Assembly: GCA_964645775.1 (NCBI GenBank)
Contig: CAZYBU010000008.1
Coordinates: 1 to 64,000 of the forward strand
Source of the DNA: CAZYBU01 sp964645775
GTDB taxonomy: Bacteria > Spirochaetota > UBA4802 > UBA5550
DNA length: 64,000 nt
Reading direction: 5' to 3'
Made by a program: the position numbers and the translations under genes. The notes beneath the pieces are model-generated. The model was not told the DNA's origin and did no database searches. It saw only the letters and a list, made by a program, of their open reading frames with translations. Positions 18,057 through 26,945 of the stretch are shown here, one piece after another (the first letter of the stretch is position 1; each line of letters begins with the position of its first letter).

Positions 18057-18914
18057 TTATTTCCGTATACCCATGATCTCCCGGGCCTCGTCCGGGGTGG
18101 CCGGCTCGTGTCCCAGGGCCTGAATAATACGAACGGCATTCTCCACCAGTTCGTGGTTTCCCTCGGCTACCCGGCCGTCCGGCATGCGGGTGTTGTCTTC
18201 CAGGCCGACCCGAAGATGTCCTCCCAGAAGAACAGACTGGGTAATGGCCGGCCACTCCTGGCTTCCCACGCCGCAGGTAGTAAAGTTGGCCTTCTCCGGA
18301 AGGGCGTGCACATAATCGACGAAGGTCCCGGGCCGGAAGGCGGCCCCGCCGCAGACCCCCCAGACAAAGTTGAAATTGATGGGGTCCGTAAAGTACCCGG
18401 TATTGCTCAGGAAATGATAGTTATCCAGGCCGGCCATGCTGTAGCACTCCAGTTCAGGCTTGACCTGGTTCTCGTGCATGATCCGGGCGAAGTTTTTTAC
18501 CATCTCCAGCTTGTTCTCGAAGGTGTAGTCCGCCAGGATCTCACCCGTCTTACGATTGATGCCGGCAAAGTTCATGGTCGCCATATTCAGGGATGCCATC
18601 TCGGGCCGGATGGCCTCTATCTGACCAATCCTCTGCTCCGACGTGGCCCCCATACCCAGGGCGGATGTCAGGTTCACAATCAGTTCCGGGGTCTTCTCCT
18701 TAATTCGATCATGGCTCTCCCGTATACGATCTACGGACACGGAGTTGCTCCCGTCATCCTCAACCGCATGGACATGAACCATGGAGGCTCCCGCCTTGTA
18801 TACCCGGGCGGCCGCTTCCGCCAGTTCATCCGGGGTATAAGGTGTATTCGGATTCTGCGATTTTCTGGTGGCAGACCCCACCAGCGCACAGGTAACAATC
18901 ACCTTTCGTCCCAT
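18057..18914 (-). CDS. Beta-keto acid cleavage enzyme (BKACE, DUF849)
   Basis: A 285-residue TIM-barrel protein of the BKACE/Kce family. These zinc enzymes condense a beta-keto acid with acetyl-CoA and yield acetoacetate plus a shortened CoA ester. The start VIVTCALVGSATRKSQNPNTP and the zinc motif MVHVHA (two histidines) are clear, and VNLTSALGM is also conserved. It sits between the acyl-CoA synthetase and the CoA-transferase, so it may process a beta-keto acid product of the pathway. An AAGGAGGA ribosome site precedes the ATG. Confidence 0.9.
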   Translation of the reverse strand: MGRKVIVTCALVGSATRKSQNPNTPYTPDELAEAAARVYKAGASMVHVHAVEDDGSNSVSVDRIRESHDRIKEKTPELIVNLTSALGMGATSEQRIGQIEAIRPEMASLNMATMNFAGINRKTGEILADYTFENKLEMVKNFARIMHENQVKPELECYSMAGLDNYHFLSNTGYFTDPINFNFVWGVCGGAAFRPGTFVDYVHALPEKANFTTCGVGSQEWPAITQSVLLGGHLRVGLEDNTRMPDGRVAEGNHELVENAVRIIQALGHEPATPDEAREIMGIRK

Positions 18915-18954
18915 GCATTCCTCCTTATTTCAAAAATACGCCTTCTATCTGGTT

Positions 18955-20760
18955 CTAGTTTTCCTCGTACATGGTCTCGATAACATCCTCAAACTTGTCC
19001 TGGACGATATTTCTCTTTACCTTGAGAGAGGCGGTCAGTTCACCGCTATCCTGGGTGAACTCGTGCTTGAGGACCTTGTACTTTTTGATGGTCTCAACGC
19101 GGGAGAGCTCGTTATTGCTCTCTTCCACGATCTCATCTATGATCTTCAGGAAATCCCTGTTCGTCCTCAGGTCTTCCGGTTTATCGAACATGATACCCTT
19201 CTCTTTTGCCATCTGGGCCGCAACCTCGTAGTTGAGGTTTATAAGAGCCGTCAGGTATTTCCTCTTATCACCTACCACAACAAACTGCGCAAAAAGAGGA
19301 TTCTTCTTGAAAAGGGTCTCGATCTTCTGGGGAGCAATATTCTTACCACCTGCCGTAATGATAAGATCCTTCTTGCGATCCGTAATGTAGAGCCGACCAC
19401 TCTTATCGAAATGACCGATGTCTCCTGTTTTGAAATAACCGTCTTCCGTGAAGATCTCGCTTTTCAGCTCATCCATTTTCCAGTATCCGCTGAAGACCAT
19501 GTCCCCCTTCATGAGAATCTCGCCATCCTCCGCGATCTTCATATCAAGGCCTGGCAGGGGACGTCCCACGGAACCGGGGCTGAAATCGTCCAGATTGCTG
19601 AGAGTGCCCCCCCCGCAGACCTCAGACATGCCGTACCCCTCGAGAACAAAGATGCCGGCGGCGTTGAAAAAGTTGACGATCTCCCTGGCTATGGGACCTC
19701 CAGCCGCGCACATCCAGCGAACCTGACCTCCCAGTGCCTGTTGAAGTTTCTTGAAGACCAGGGCATAGGCCAGCTTGTGCCGCATCTTCAGGCCCAGAGG
19801 ATGGGGAATCTGCTGTTCGTCACACCTGCTGTATTCGGCACCTACCCTCTGAGCCCAGGCAAAGAGCTTCTGTACCAGGGGAGGCTTCTCCTTGATGGCC
19901 ATGACCATCTTCTGGTAGATTTTCTCGTGCACTCTGGGTACGGCAAAAAGTATGGTCGGTTTCTTGGCCTGTATGTCTTCGACCAGTGTTTCCATGGAAC
20001 CGGCGTAATGCTTTGTGATTCCCTTGAACATGATGTACATGTGAACCGGCACACGCTCAAAGATATGACTGAGAGGCAGAAATCCCACGTTGATATCATC
20101 CTCGTACCCGAATTTCGGTTCCACAGCATCAAGGGCGTAGATATTGGCCATGATGTTACCGTGGCTCAGCATGGCACCTTTGGGCATCCCCGTTGTCCCG
20201 GACGTGTACTGCAGGGTGGCCAGGTCATCCGGTCCCACTTCGGCAGAAAGCTTTTCAAAGAGATCTGATTCCTTATCATGAAGGGAAGCGCCTCTCTCGT
20301 CCAGTTCCTGGTAACTGATAATAGTACTTCCATTGAGGTCAGCACCTTCCGTATCCATGACCGCAATGACCTCCAGTTCTCCCCCGGCACTGAGAGTATC
20401 CTTTGCCTTGGCAAGCTGCGTGGCGTTTTCCACGATTAGAACCTTTGATCCGGAATTACGCAACACATAATCGACCTCATCCCTGGCCACCGTAGCGTAA
20501 ATGGGAACCACGATAGCTCCGATGGAGAGACCTCCCATATCCGTGTAGACCCATTCAAGACGGTTCTCGGAGAGTATGGCCACCCGGTCACCCTTGCGGA
20601 CTCCCAGTTCATAAAGACCGAGACCGGCTTGCCTTGCTCGATCGTAGTACTGGTTCCATGTGGCACTGACCCAGGTTTCCCCGTACCGCTTGTCCATGGC
20701 GAACCTGTCACCATAGGTATTAACCCTGTTTTTGAAGACATCTACAATAGTTTTTTCCAT
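18955..20760 (-). CDS. Long-chain acyl-CoA synthetase (AMP-forming)
   Basis: A 601-residue adenylate-forming enzyme of the FadD/ACSL type that activates a carboxylic acid with ATP and CoA. The P-loop reads LQYTSGTTGMPKGAMLSHGN; GYGMSEVCGG and YITDRKKDLIITAGGKNIAP are the remaining family motifs. The start at 20760 is favoured over 20817, because the operator and promoter at 20796-20813 lie between them and a GGGAGG site precedes 20760. It appears to head a sub-operon with its own TetR-type operator. Chain length or ring preference cannot be read from the sequence. Confidence 0.92.
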   Translation of the reverse strand: MEKTIVDVFKNRVNTYGDRFAMDKRYGETWVSATWNQYYDRARQAGLGLYELGVRKGDRVAILSENRLEWVYTDMGGLSIGAIVVPIYATVARDEVDYVLRNSGSKVLIVENATQLAKAKDTLSAGGELEVIAVMDTEGADLNGSTIISYQELDERGASLHDKESDLFEKLSAEVGPDDLATLQYTSGTTGMPKGAMLSHGNIMANIYALDAVEPKFGYEDDINVGFLPLSHIFERVPVHMYIMFKGITKHYAGSMETLVEDIQAKKPTILFAVPRVHEKIYQKMVMAIKEKPPLVQKLFAWAQRVGAEYSRCDEQQIPHPLGLKMRHKLAYALVFKKLQQALGGQVRWMCAAGGPIAREIVNFFNAAGIFVLEGYGMSEVCGGGTLSNLDDFSPGSVGRPLPGLDMKIAEDGEILMKGDMVFSGYWKMDELKSEIFTEDGYFKTGDIGHFDKSGRLYITDRKKDLIITAGGKNIAPQKIETLFKKNPLFAQFVVVGDKRKYLTALINLNYEVAAQMAKEKGIMFDKPEDLRTNRDFLKIIDEIVEESNNELSRVETIKKYKVLKHEFTQDSGELTASLKVKRNIVQDKFEDVIETMYEEN

Positions 20761-20795
20761 GACGCACCTCCCGGTGAAGATAATCTGGCACAACT

Positions 20796-20813
20796 TGATT
20801 GATTTGTCAATCA
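20796..20813. promoter_or_regulatory. TetR-type operator upstream of the acyl-CoA synthetase
   Basis: TGATTGATTTGTCAATCA, extended by one pair at each end to a perfect 8-bp arm palindrome with a TTTG centre. It matches the TGATTGAC-NN-GTCARTCA consensus except at one position. On the minus strand it contains a perfect -35 TTGACA (20805-20810). It lies 36 bases upstream of the start codon. Confidence 0.7.
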
Positions 20814-20842
20814 ACATTCGCCAAAAAAGTAATTCTGGCTCA

Positions 20843-21421
20843 TTAATAAAACTTACCCTTCTGCAACCGCATCGATTTTATCCTTTCCCATGATCCTCCT
20901 TTCCCCTGCATCAGGTTAATACTGGCAAAATCTCCCTCTACCGTAAAAATTACACAGGTAGGATGGCTCATGGAACCTGCGTACAGGTCTCCGGGGTTGA
21001 GAAGAACAACTCCCTTTACGATTCCCATCCAGGGGCTGTGGGTGTGACCAAAAAAGAGAGCATCTGCCCGCAACCTGTCCCCCATCTCGGCCATCCTGTG
21101 TGTACTGTGGTCCCATTCATCCTGCGACTGCCAGGGATTGATTTCAAACTGGTGACCATGGATAAAGAGAAAGGTCCAGTCTCCGGCCCGGTAAAGATAC
21201 CGGTCCTCGCATGCTTCTCCGGTCCTGTCCTCATTGCCCTGCACACAGATAAAGGGTATCCCCTCCTCCCGGGCGACCCTTTCTCCATCCCCGATACCGT
21301 CACCCAGGTGGACCAGCAAATCCAGGGGCATAAGGAATCGAACGGCCTCCCGAATCTTCTCACGGTTCCCGTGGGAGTCGGCGAAGACAGCTCCCCTGAG
21401 GGTGGCCGGTGTACCGGTCAT
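20843..21421 (-). CDS. YfcE/MJ0936-type metallophosphoesterase
   Basis: A 192-residue calcineurin-like phosphodiesterase. Metal ligands are seen in FADSHGN (D-x-H), HLGDGIGDGE (GD), QGNEDR (GNxD), IHGHQFE and FGHTHSP (GHxH). Length matches small YfcE-like enzymes that act on phosphodiesters in vitro. It starts directly after the PHP-domain stop (TAGATG), so the two are a coupled pair inserted in the acyl-CoA operon; neither has an obvious part in beta-oxidation. Confidence 0.88.
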   Translation of the reverse strand: MTGTPATLRGAVFADSHGNREKIREAVRFLMPLDLLVHLGDGIGDGERVAREEGIPFICVQGNEDRTGEACEDRYLYRAGDWTFLFIHGHQFEINPWQSQDEWDHSTHRMAEMGDRLRADALFFGHTHSPWMGIVKGVVLLNPGDLYAGSMSHPTCVIFTVEGDFASINLMQGKGGSWERIKSMRLQKGKFY

Positions 21422-22072
21422 CTACCTGACAGCCTCCCGTTTTTCAACATGAAAGCTCCTTTCACGAATCTGACGGATAAGATCTCCGCAGTCCAGCACC
21501 GGTTCATTAAAAACCGTGACGATACTCCCCAGGTTTCTCAGATCATGGGAGTCACTGCTCCCGGTACCGGCCACCTGCATCTTTTCCATTACCTCCCGGG
21601 CCCGTTCCCGTGCGTCATGCCCATAGGAAGGGTGCTCAATCTCCAGCCCATCCAGGGCGTAGAGTTCGGTATCCTCCCCCGTGCCGTAATACTCACCGCT
21701 TACGCCTCCCTGCTTGAAGGGATGGGCAGCGATAACGATTCCCCCTTCTGCGTGAACCATCTCGATGAGCTGTTCCGCGCTCTTGTTGGACCCCAGGCTC
21801 TCAGGGTACCCGTAAACAAGGAACTCTCCCTGGAAACGGCCCTGGAGTGAGTAGCAGGCCACTTCCTGTCCCGGGAGAAGGACCACGTCCCGGATACCGC
21901 TTCTCTCGATTAACTTATCTATCTCATCATCGGGCCAGCGGATACCGTGTTCCGTCAGCCCGAGGCCATGCAGACCCGCTTCCCTTGCCCGGCCCGGCAG
22001 CAGGTCAGGATCGATATTGCTGCACCCCGAATAACGCCGGGTATGAACGTGCAGGTCATAATAATAGCCCAT
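21422..22072 (-). CDS. PHP-domain metal-dependent phosphoesterase
   Basis: A 216-residue PHP-domain protein. The N-terminal DLHVHTRRYSG gives the HxH metal motif; LTEHGIRWP, GQEVAC and AAHPFK contribute further ligands, and GSSDSHD is the final motif. Such proteins hydrolyse small phosphoesters or nucleotides. It sits 9 bases downstream of an acyl-CoA dehydrogenase and immediately before the metallophosphoesterase. A link with polyphosphorylated or CoA-derived metabolites is only a guess. Confidence 0.85.
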   Translation of the reverse strand: MGYYYDLHVHTRRYSGCSNIDPDLLPGRAREAGLHGLGLTEHGIRWPDDEIDKLIERSGIRDVVLLPGQEVACYSLQGRFQGEFLVYGYPESLGSNKSAEQLIEMVHAEGGIVIAAHPFKQGGVSGEYYGTGEDTELYALDGLEIEHPSYGHDARERAREVMEKMQVAGTGSSDSHDLRNLGSIVTVFNEPVLDCGDLIRQIRERSFHVEKREAVR

Positions 22073-22081
22073 TTTTCTCCT

Positions 22082-23236
22082 TCAGGCCAACAGTTCCCTG
22101 CCTATAATATCGTTCATGATCTCGTAGGTTCCCCCTCCTATGGAGAAGAGCCTGGAGTCACGGTACATCCGCTCCACAGGGTATTCCCGTGTGTACCCGT
22201 ATCCTCCGTGGAGCTGGAGGGCGTCATAGACCACACGGTCGCATACCCGGGTACTGAAGTTCTTGGCCATGCAGACCTCTTTCATGAGCGACTCGCCCTT
22301 TCCGATCCGGTCCGCCACGCTGTAGTTAAACTGCCGCGCCGCCTCTACCTCCGTGGCCATCTCAGCCAGCTTGTGCCTGTTCACCTGGAAGGATCCTATG
22401 GTCTGGCCAAAGGCCGTCCGTTCCTGAACGTATTCCAGGGCCTCCTCCAGGGCCATCTGCGCCACGGTCTGGGCCTCAAGGGCCAGGTAGAGCCTCTCCT
22501 TCTGGAAGTTCTGCATAATTCCCCTGAACCCCTGGTTCTCTTCTCCCACCAGGTTCCCGAGGGGGACCCGGCAGTCCATGAAAGAGAGCTCGGCCGTGTC
22601 GGAGGCGTGCCACCCCATTTTCGGGATTTTCCGGGAAGCGGTAAAACCGGGAGTCCCTTTCTCTATTATGAGAAGACTTATCCCCTTTGCGCCGGTACCG
22701 CCGGTGCGGACAGCCGCTGTCACGAAATCGGCCCGGGTTCCTCCCGTGATAAAGGTCTTGGTTCCGTTGACGATATAGTGATCATCTTTTCTGACGGCCC
22801 TTGTCTGGATAGATGCCACGTCAGAACCACAGCAGGGCTCCGTGACACCCAGGACCCCCCTCTTCTTGCCGAGAAGGGCCGGCTCACAGAATTTCTTCTT
22901 CTGTTCATGGGTACCCAGGGCCAGGATGGGAGGCACCGCGATACCGCTGGCCCCCAGGGTGGAGGCCAGGCCCACGGAACCGCAACGGATTATCTCCTCC
23001 ACATAGACCACCTCGTAGAAGATGTCACATTCCGTTCCCCCGTACTCTTCCGGATGTCCTATCCCGAGAAAACCGGCCTCTCCCGCCTTTTCAAAGAGTT
23101 CCAGGGGGAAGTCCTCTTCCTCTTCCCATTTGTCAACATGGGGTAATATCTCCCTCTCCACGAAGGTCCGTACCGATGAACGGAAAATCTCGTGGTCATC
23201 GGTAAACCATGCTCTGTTAACCGCTCCTCTGTTCAT
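22082..23236 (-). CDS. Acyl-CoA dehydrogenase 1 (long-chain/isovaleryl type)
   Basis: A 384-residue FAD-dependent acyl-CoA dehydrogenase. The flavin/substrate segments GVTEPCCGSDVASI and TFITGGTRADF are present. The usual catalytic motif YEGT is IGGGTYEIM here, so the common glutamate is glycine. As in long-chain and isovaleryl-CoA dehydrogenases, the base is probably a glutamate in the helix ALEEALEYV. This suggests branched or long substrates. First of three dehydrogenases in the operon; the SDR gene stops 8 bases upstream. Confidence 0.9.
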   Translation of the reverse strand: MNRGAVNRAWFTDDHEIFRSSVRTFVEREILPHVDKWEEEEDFPLELFEKAGEAGFLGIGHPEEYGGTECDIFYEVVYVEEIIRCGSVGLASTLGASGIAVPPILALGTHEQKKKFCEPALLGKKRGVLGVTEPCCGSDVASIQTRAVRKDDHYIVNGTKTFITGGTRADFVTAAVRTGGTGAKGISLLIIEKGTPGFTASRKIPKMGWHASDTAELSFMDCRVPLGNLVGEENQGFRGIMQNFQKERLYLALEAQTVAQMALEEALEYVQERTAFGQTIGSFQVNRHKLAEMATEVEAARQFNYSVADRIGKGESLMKEVCMAKNFSTRVCDRVVYDALQLHGGYGYTREYPVERMYRDSRLFSIGGGTYEIMNDIIGRELLA

Positions 23237-23244
23237 GGCTCAAC

Positions 23245-24054
23245 TCAGTGTCCGCGTCCCGTATAGTTATCCATGGCCTTTGTCATACCCAGGACCTTCA
23301 GCATCCAGTCGGCAAAACCGACCGGAAAGAGTTTCAACATCAGGGTCAGGTTGACCGTGAAGGGGATTTTAAGGATCGCCTTTTCTTTCTTTACGCCCTG
23401 CATGATCTTACGGACCACATAGTCCGGTTTAAGTATGGGGTTAAAAAGCAGGGGCTTGAATCCCTTGAACATGCCGGTATCAATAACATAGGGACAGACA
23501 AGGGTGGTCCTAATGTAACCGTGACCGTATTTCTTCAGCTCAAGGCGCAGCGCCTCAGTCGCGCCCACTTCCGCGAACTTGCTGGCATTGTAGTCCGCGG
23601 CCCCGGGAAACCCCTGTAGCCCGGCCGATGATGCAATGTTCACGATATGTCCTTTCTTAGCCTTTATCATGGAGGGTAGAATCAGTTTGGTGAAGACCAG
23701 GTGACCGAAGAAATTTATATCCATGGTCCTGCGAAAATCCTTCATGGTAAGCTGATCAAAGGTCTTCCCTGTCACTACTCCTGCGTTGTTCACCAGGACA
23801 TCCACGTTTCCCATCTCCTGCTCGATCTTCTGGACGGTCTCGGTGACCTTCTTCTCGTCAGAGATGTCACACTTATAGGTATACACCTCGACCCCCGTGG
23901 ACGACAATTCCTTTTTTAGATCATCAAGCTGTTTCGTATTGATATCGATCAGAGCCAGGTTCGACCCTTCCCCGGCAAACTCGATAGCCATAAGCCGCCC
24001 GATACCGGACGCGGCCCCGGTGATTAAAACATTCTTTCCTTTTAAGTCCTTCAT
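23245..24054 (-). CDS. Short-chain dehydrogenase/reductase
   Basis: A 269-residue classical SDR. The cofactor motif TGAASGIG (residues ~12-19), NNAG, the catalytic serine in NIASSAG and YNASK are all present. ALIDINTK at the end of the second strand (an acidic residue) points to NAD(H). The C-terminal ~60 residues are hydrophobic (FTVNLTLMLKLFPVGFADWML), as in the retinol-dehydrogenase-like SDR16C group, suggesting a membrane-associated enzyme for lipophilic alcohols. The 90-base gap upstream may hold its own weak promoter. Confidence 0.88.
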   Translation of the reverse strand: MKDLKGKNVLITGAASGIGRLMAIEFAGEGSNLALIDINTKQLDDLKKELSSTGVEVYTYKCDISDEKKVTETVQKIEQEMGNVDVLVNNAGVVTGKTFDQLTMKDFRRTMDINFFGHLVFTKLILPSMIKAKKGHIVNIASSAGLQGFPGAADYNASKFAEVGATEALRLELKKYGHGYIRTTLVCPYVIDTGMFKGFKPLLFNPILKPDYVVRKIMQGVKKEKAILKIPFTVNLTLMLKLFPVGFADWMLKVLGMTKAMDNYTGRGH

Positions 24055-24119
24055 TGTACCACCTCGTTCACTTTATGACGTAAGGCCTTATATACCTTCA
24101 CCTTGCGCTCAGCGTATAA

Positions 24120-24136
24120 CCGGTATCAGTTACCGG
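24120..24136 (-). terminator. Stem-loop after acyl-CoA dehydrogenase 2
   Basis: CCGGTA and TACCGG pair around a 5-base loop, 9 bases downstream of the dehydrogenase 2 stop. There is no T-run, so it may be a processing or stabilising hairpin within the long operon rather than a true terminator. Confidence 0.4.
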
Positions 24137-24144
24137 GCACTCAA

Positions 24145-26013
24145 TCACTCCACGGCCCGCAGCAGGGCCGCCTCTTCCACGTCCAGCGCGGAGGTATTTC
24201 CGCTTTCGATCACCGCTATCCTCCCCTCGGTCATGGGAAGAAGCTTCTCCAGATAATACCGGGCGGAGTGGACCTTTCCGGAGTAGAAGGCCGCGTCCGG
24301 GGAGTCCTCGATAACGGCTTTCACGCTCTCCTTGTCCGTGACTTTTTTTTCAACAAGGATCTCTCCCAGGCGGGCTTCTGCCAGGGAAAGTTGCCAGAGG
24401 TGCATCCATCCCAGGATCAGGTCTCCCACCACCTCCAGGAAAACCACCGTGTCCTGGAACGCCTCGGGGACCTTCCCGTCCTCCATGCGGCTGTACATTT
24501 TTCTACCCGCTTCCCGGGTGAGGTCCAGTGTTCTTTGAAGAACCGATACAGGCTGCTCCATCCCCTTCTTTCTTTTGACTTCGTCAATGGTGGACTGTAT
24601 ACGGGAATAAAGCTCCTCCGCGTACCGTCCCCCTTCCATCTTCATCTTCCGGTTAAAAAGGTCCACGGAATGTATGGTGTTGGTCCCCTCGTAGAGAGCG
24701 GTTATCTTCTGGTCACGCATGAACTGTTCCACGGGATAATCCTGGCAGTAACCGTATCCTCCGAAGATATTCACCGCGTCACTGCAAACCTCAAGGCCCC
24801 GTATGGAGGTGTATCCCTTGCAGACCGGCGTGAGTAGTTCCACCATCCCGTCGTGAAGTTTCTTCTTCTCAGGGTCTATCTCGGCCCGGAACAGGTCAAG
24901 CTGGTAGGCCGCGTAATAGTTCAGGGCCCGGAGCCCCTCCACCAGGGCCTTCATTCCGAGCAGAGTTCTTCGTACATCCGGATGCTTGATAATGGAAACG
25001 ATATCCGTACTCTTTCCCTTGAGACGAATGTCCACGCCCTGCTCACGCTCCCGGGCGTAATTCAGGGCGTTCAGGTACGCGGCCGATCCCAGGCCGACGC
25101 TCTGGAGGCCGACATTGAGGCGTTCCTCGTTCATGATAAGAAACATGATCGGCAGACCCTGCCCCGGTTTACCGAGTATCTCTCCAAGGCAATTCCCGTT
25201 GTCACCGAAACTCATCTGACAGGTGGCTGACCCCCGGATTCCCATCTTGTGCTCAATACCGGCGCAGGTCACGTCATTCCACTGGCCCGGACTGCCGTCG
25301 TCATTTACCCGATATTTTGGAACCAGGAAGATGGAGATACCCTTGATCCCGGGCGGGTCCCCCTCGATACGTGCCAGAACTGGATGAACGATGTTGGGAT
25401 GGCCATCATGTTCCCCTCCCGTTATGAATATCTTCTGGCCGGATATGAGATATTTTCCCTCATCAGTGGGAATAGCCTTCGTGGAAATGCGGGCCAGATC
25501 GCTGCCGGCCCCCGGCTCGGTCAGGTTCATGGTGCCGGCCCACTCGTAGTTCATCATTTTTTCCAGGTACTTCTTTTTCTGGTCTTCCGTCCCGTGTTCT
25601 CGAATCATGGTGACACAGCCGTGGGCCAGGCTCGGGTAAAGGTTCAGGGCCGTGTTGGCCGCATGGAACATCTCGTTACAGGCCGTGAATACCGTTATCG
25701 GAAGGCCCTGCCCACCCAGGTCCGGATCTTCACAGGCGGAGACCCATCCCTGTTCACCGAAAATTTTCAGCGGTTTATGGAATGACTCCGGAAGGGTCAC
25801 CTTTCCGTTCTCCCACTTCGCCCCGATCCGGTCTCCGTCCTCGTTGGTGGGGGCCAGTTCGTTCAGTGCGAACTTCAGGCCCTGTTCCATGATCATGTCG
25901 AATTCATCCTTCGAGTAAAAACCGAAGAGTTCCGTTTCCGTCAGTTTAAGAAGCTCCAGTTGTTCGTAGAGCAGAAAATCCAGGTCTCGCATATCGACTA
26001 ACAGGTTCGCCAT
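24145..26013 (-). CDS. Acyl-CoA dehydrogenase 2 (large, DmdC-like, ~620 aa)
   Basis: A 622-residue acyl-CoA dehydrogenase with the C-terminal extension of the DmdC (3-methylmercaptopropionyl-CoA dehydrogenase)-like group. GTMNLTEPGAGSDLA and IFITGGEHD bind the flavin, and ALYEGTNTIH carries the usual catalytic glutamate. About 110 residues follow this motif and form the extra helical domain. It is paralogous to dehydrogenase 3. The substrate is likely a bulky or unusual acyl-CoA, but this cannot be read off. The upstream neighbour is a PP2C-type phosphatase gene. Confidence 0.9.
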   Translation of the reverse strand: MANLLVDMRDLDFLLYEQLELLKLTETELFGFYSKDEFDMIMEQGLKFALNELAPTNEDGDRIGAKWENGKVTLPESFHKPLKIFGEQGWVSACEDPDLGGQGLPITVFTACNEMFHAANTALNLYPSLAHGCVTMIREHGTEDQKKKYLEKMMNYEWAGTMNLTEPGAGSDLARISTKAIPTDEGKYLISGQKIFITGGEHDGHPNIVHPVLARIEGDPPGIKGISIFLVPKYRVNDDGSPGQWNDVTCAGIEHKMGIRGSATCQMSFGDNGNCLGEILGKPGQGLPIMFLIMNEERLNVGLQSVGLGSAAYLNALNYAREREQGVDIRLKGKSTDIVSIIKHPDVRRTLLGMKALVEGLRALNYYAAYQLDLFRAEIDPEKKKLHDGMVELLTPVCKGYTSIRGLEVCSDAVNIFGGYGYCQDYPVEQFMRDQKITALYEGTNTIHSVDLFNRKMKMEGGRYAEELYSRIQSTIDEVKRKKGMEQPVSVLQRTLDLTREAGRKMYSRMEDGKVPEAFQDTVVFLEVVGDLILGWMHLWQLSLAEARLGEILVEKKVTDKESVKAVIEDSPDAAFYSGKVHSARYYLEKLLPMTEGRIAVIESGNTSALDVEEAALLRAVE

Positions 26014-26033
26014 TATCTTCTCCTCACATGATT

Positions 26034-26945
26034 TTACAGATACATTATATCAGCCGACTCACGGGGTCCGCCACCAGTTTTTTTCTCTACGGATCCATCG
26101 CCCCCACCGGGCGGCCGGCAACCCATGACAAACCGTCCCTCCTGTTCTTCAAGTCCGTCGATCCTCAGGCTAATAAGTGAGCAGTCATCCAGGGTTCCCT
26201 CGCTGCCGGCCAGCTCCAGGACCCGCTCGATAAAACGGGAAGGATTCTCACGGCTGAATTCACGGGCAATAAGCTTTTCCAGGCTTTCAGCCCTCCTGTT
26301 ACCCAGTTCCCGGAAACCGTCCGTGGCCAGGACAAAATGGCTCCCCTCGCCTATCTCTATTATGTCCACCTGGTAGAGCCGGTCAATCCTGCCCACCAGC
26401 CAGAAATTGTTTTCATGAAGGGCCCCGACCCTTCCCGTCCTGCCGTCAACCTGGAAGAGCATACTGTCACCGCTGTTAAGTATAATACCGAAACGATTCG
26501 AACTGCCGGTCACCACGATAAGGGCCGTGAAGGTGCAGCTCCGGCTCCCCTTCATTCTTTTCATGACCTCTTCAAGACCGGTAACCAGCTCGGGGAGCCG
26601 CCGGGTCAGCTCCTGTGTCGAGCATATCTCTCCGCTTGTAAAGATATCTGTGCGTTCGAGCAGGTCGGCCACTTCACCGAGAAAGCGCCCGGAGAAACCG
26701 GTACTTCTTCCCGATGCGTCGGAGACAGCAAAACAGGAATGCCGAAAATCCAGGAGCAGGCTGTCCCCACAGGGCTCACCCTGGAGGGTCATGCTGCCAG
26801 GAATAACAAGGGCCGCTGCCGCAGGGTCCATTTTGAGAAGACGGCCTCCTTCCAACTGCTGCAGGCTCATTTTTCGCATGTCTCCACGGTCATCCTCATA
26901 CCGGTCTCCTTCCGCAGAGAGCCCGGGTAACATAGACGCAGACAT
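26034..26945 (-). CDS. PP2C/SpoIIE-type phosphatase
   Basis: A protein of up to 303 residues with the PP2C fold. Metal-binding aspartates fit CFAVSDASGRS, NSGDSMLFQVD, VLATDGFRELG and TLDDCSLISL. No sensor domain or membrane helix is attached. The start is uncertain: 26945 overlaps maoC by 50 bases but has GGGAG nearby, while in-frame ATGs at 26879 and 26870 would avoid the overlap. A serine/threonine phosphatase inside a beta-oxidation operon is unusual and suggests post-translational control of the pathway or of a partner switch. No kinase or anti-sigma gene is adjacent. Confidence 0.75.
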   Translation of the reverse strand: MSASMLPGLSAEGDRYEDDRGDMRKMSLQQLEGGRLLKMDPAAAALVIPGSMTLQGEPCGDSLLLDFRHSCFAVSDASGRSTGFSGRFLGEVADLLERTDIFTSGEICSTQELTRRLPELVTGLEEVMKRMKGSRSCTFTALIVVTGSSNRFGIILNSGDSMLFQVDGRTGRVGALHENNFWLVGRIDRLYQVDIIEIGEGSHFVLATDGFRELGNRRAESLEKLIAREFSRENPSRFIERVLELAGSEGTLDDCSLISLRIDGLEEQEGRFVMGCRPPGGGDGSVEKKTGGGPRESADIMYL

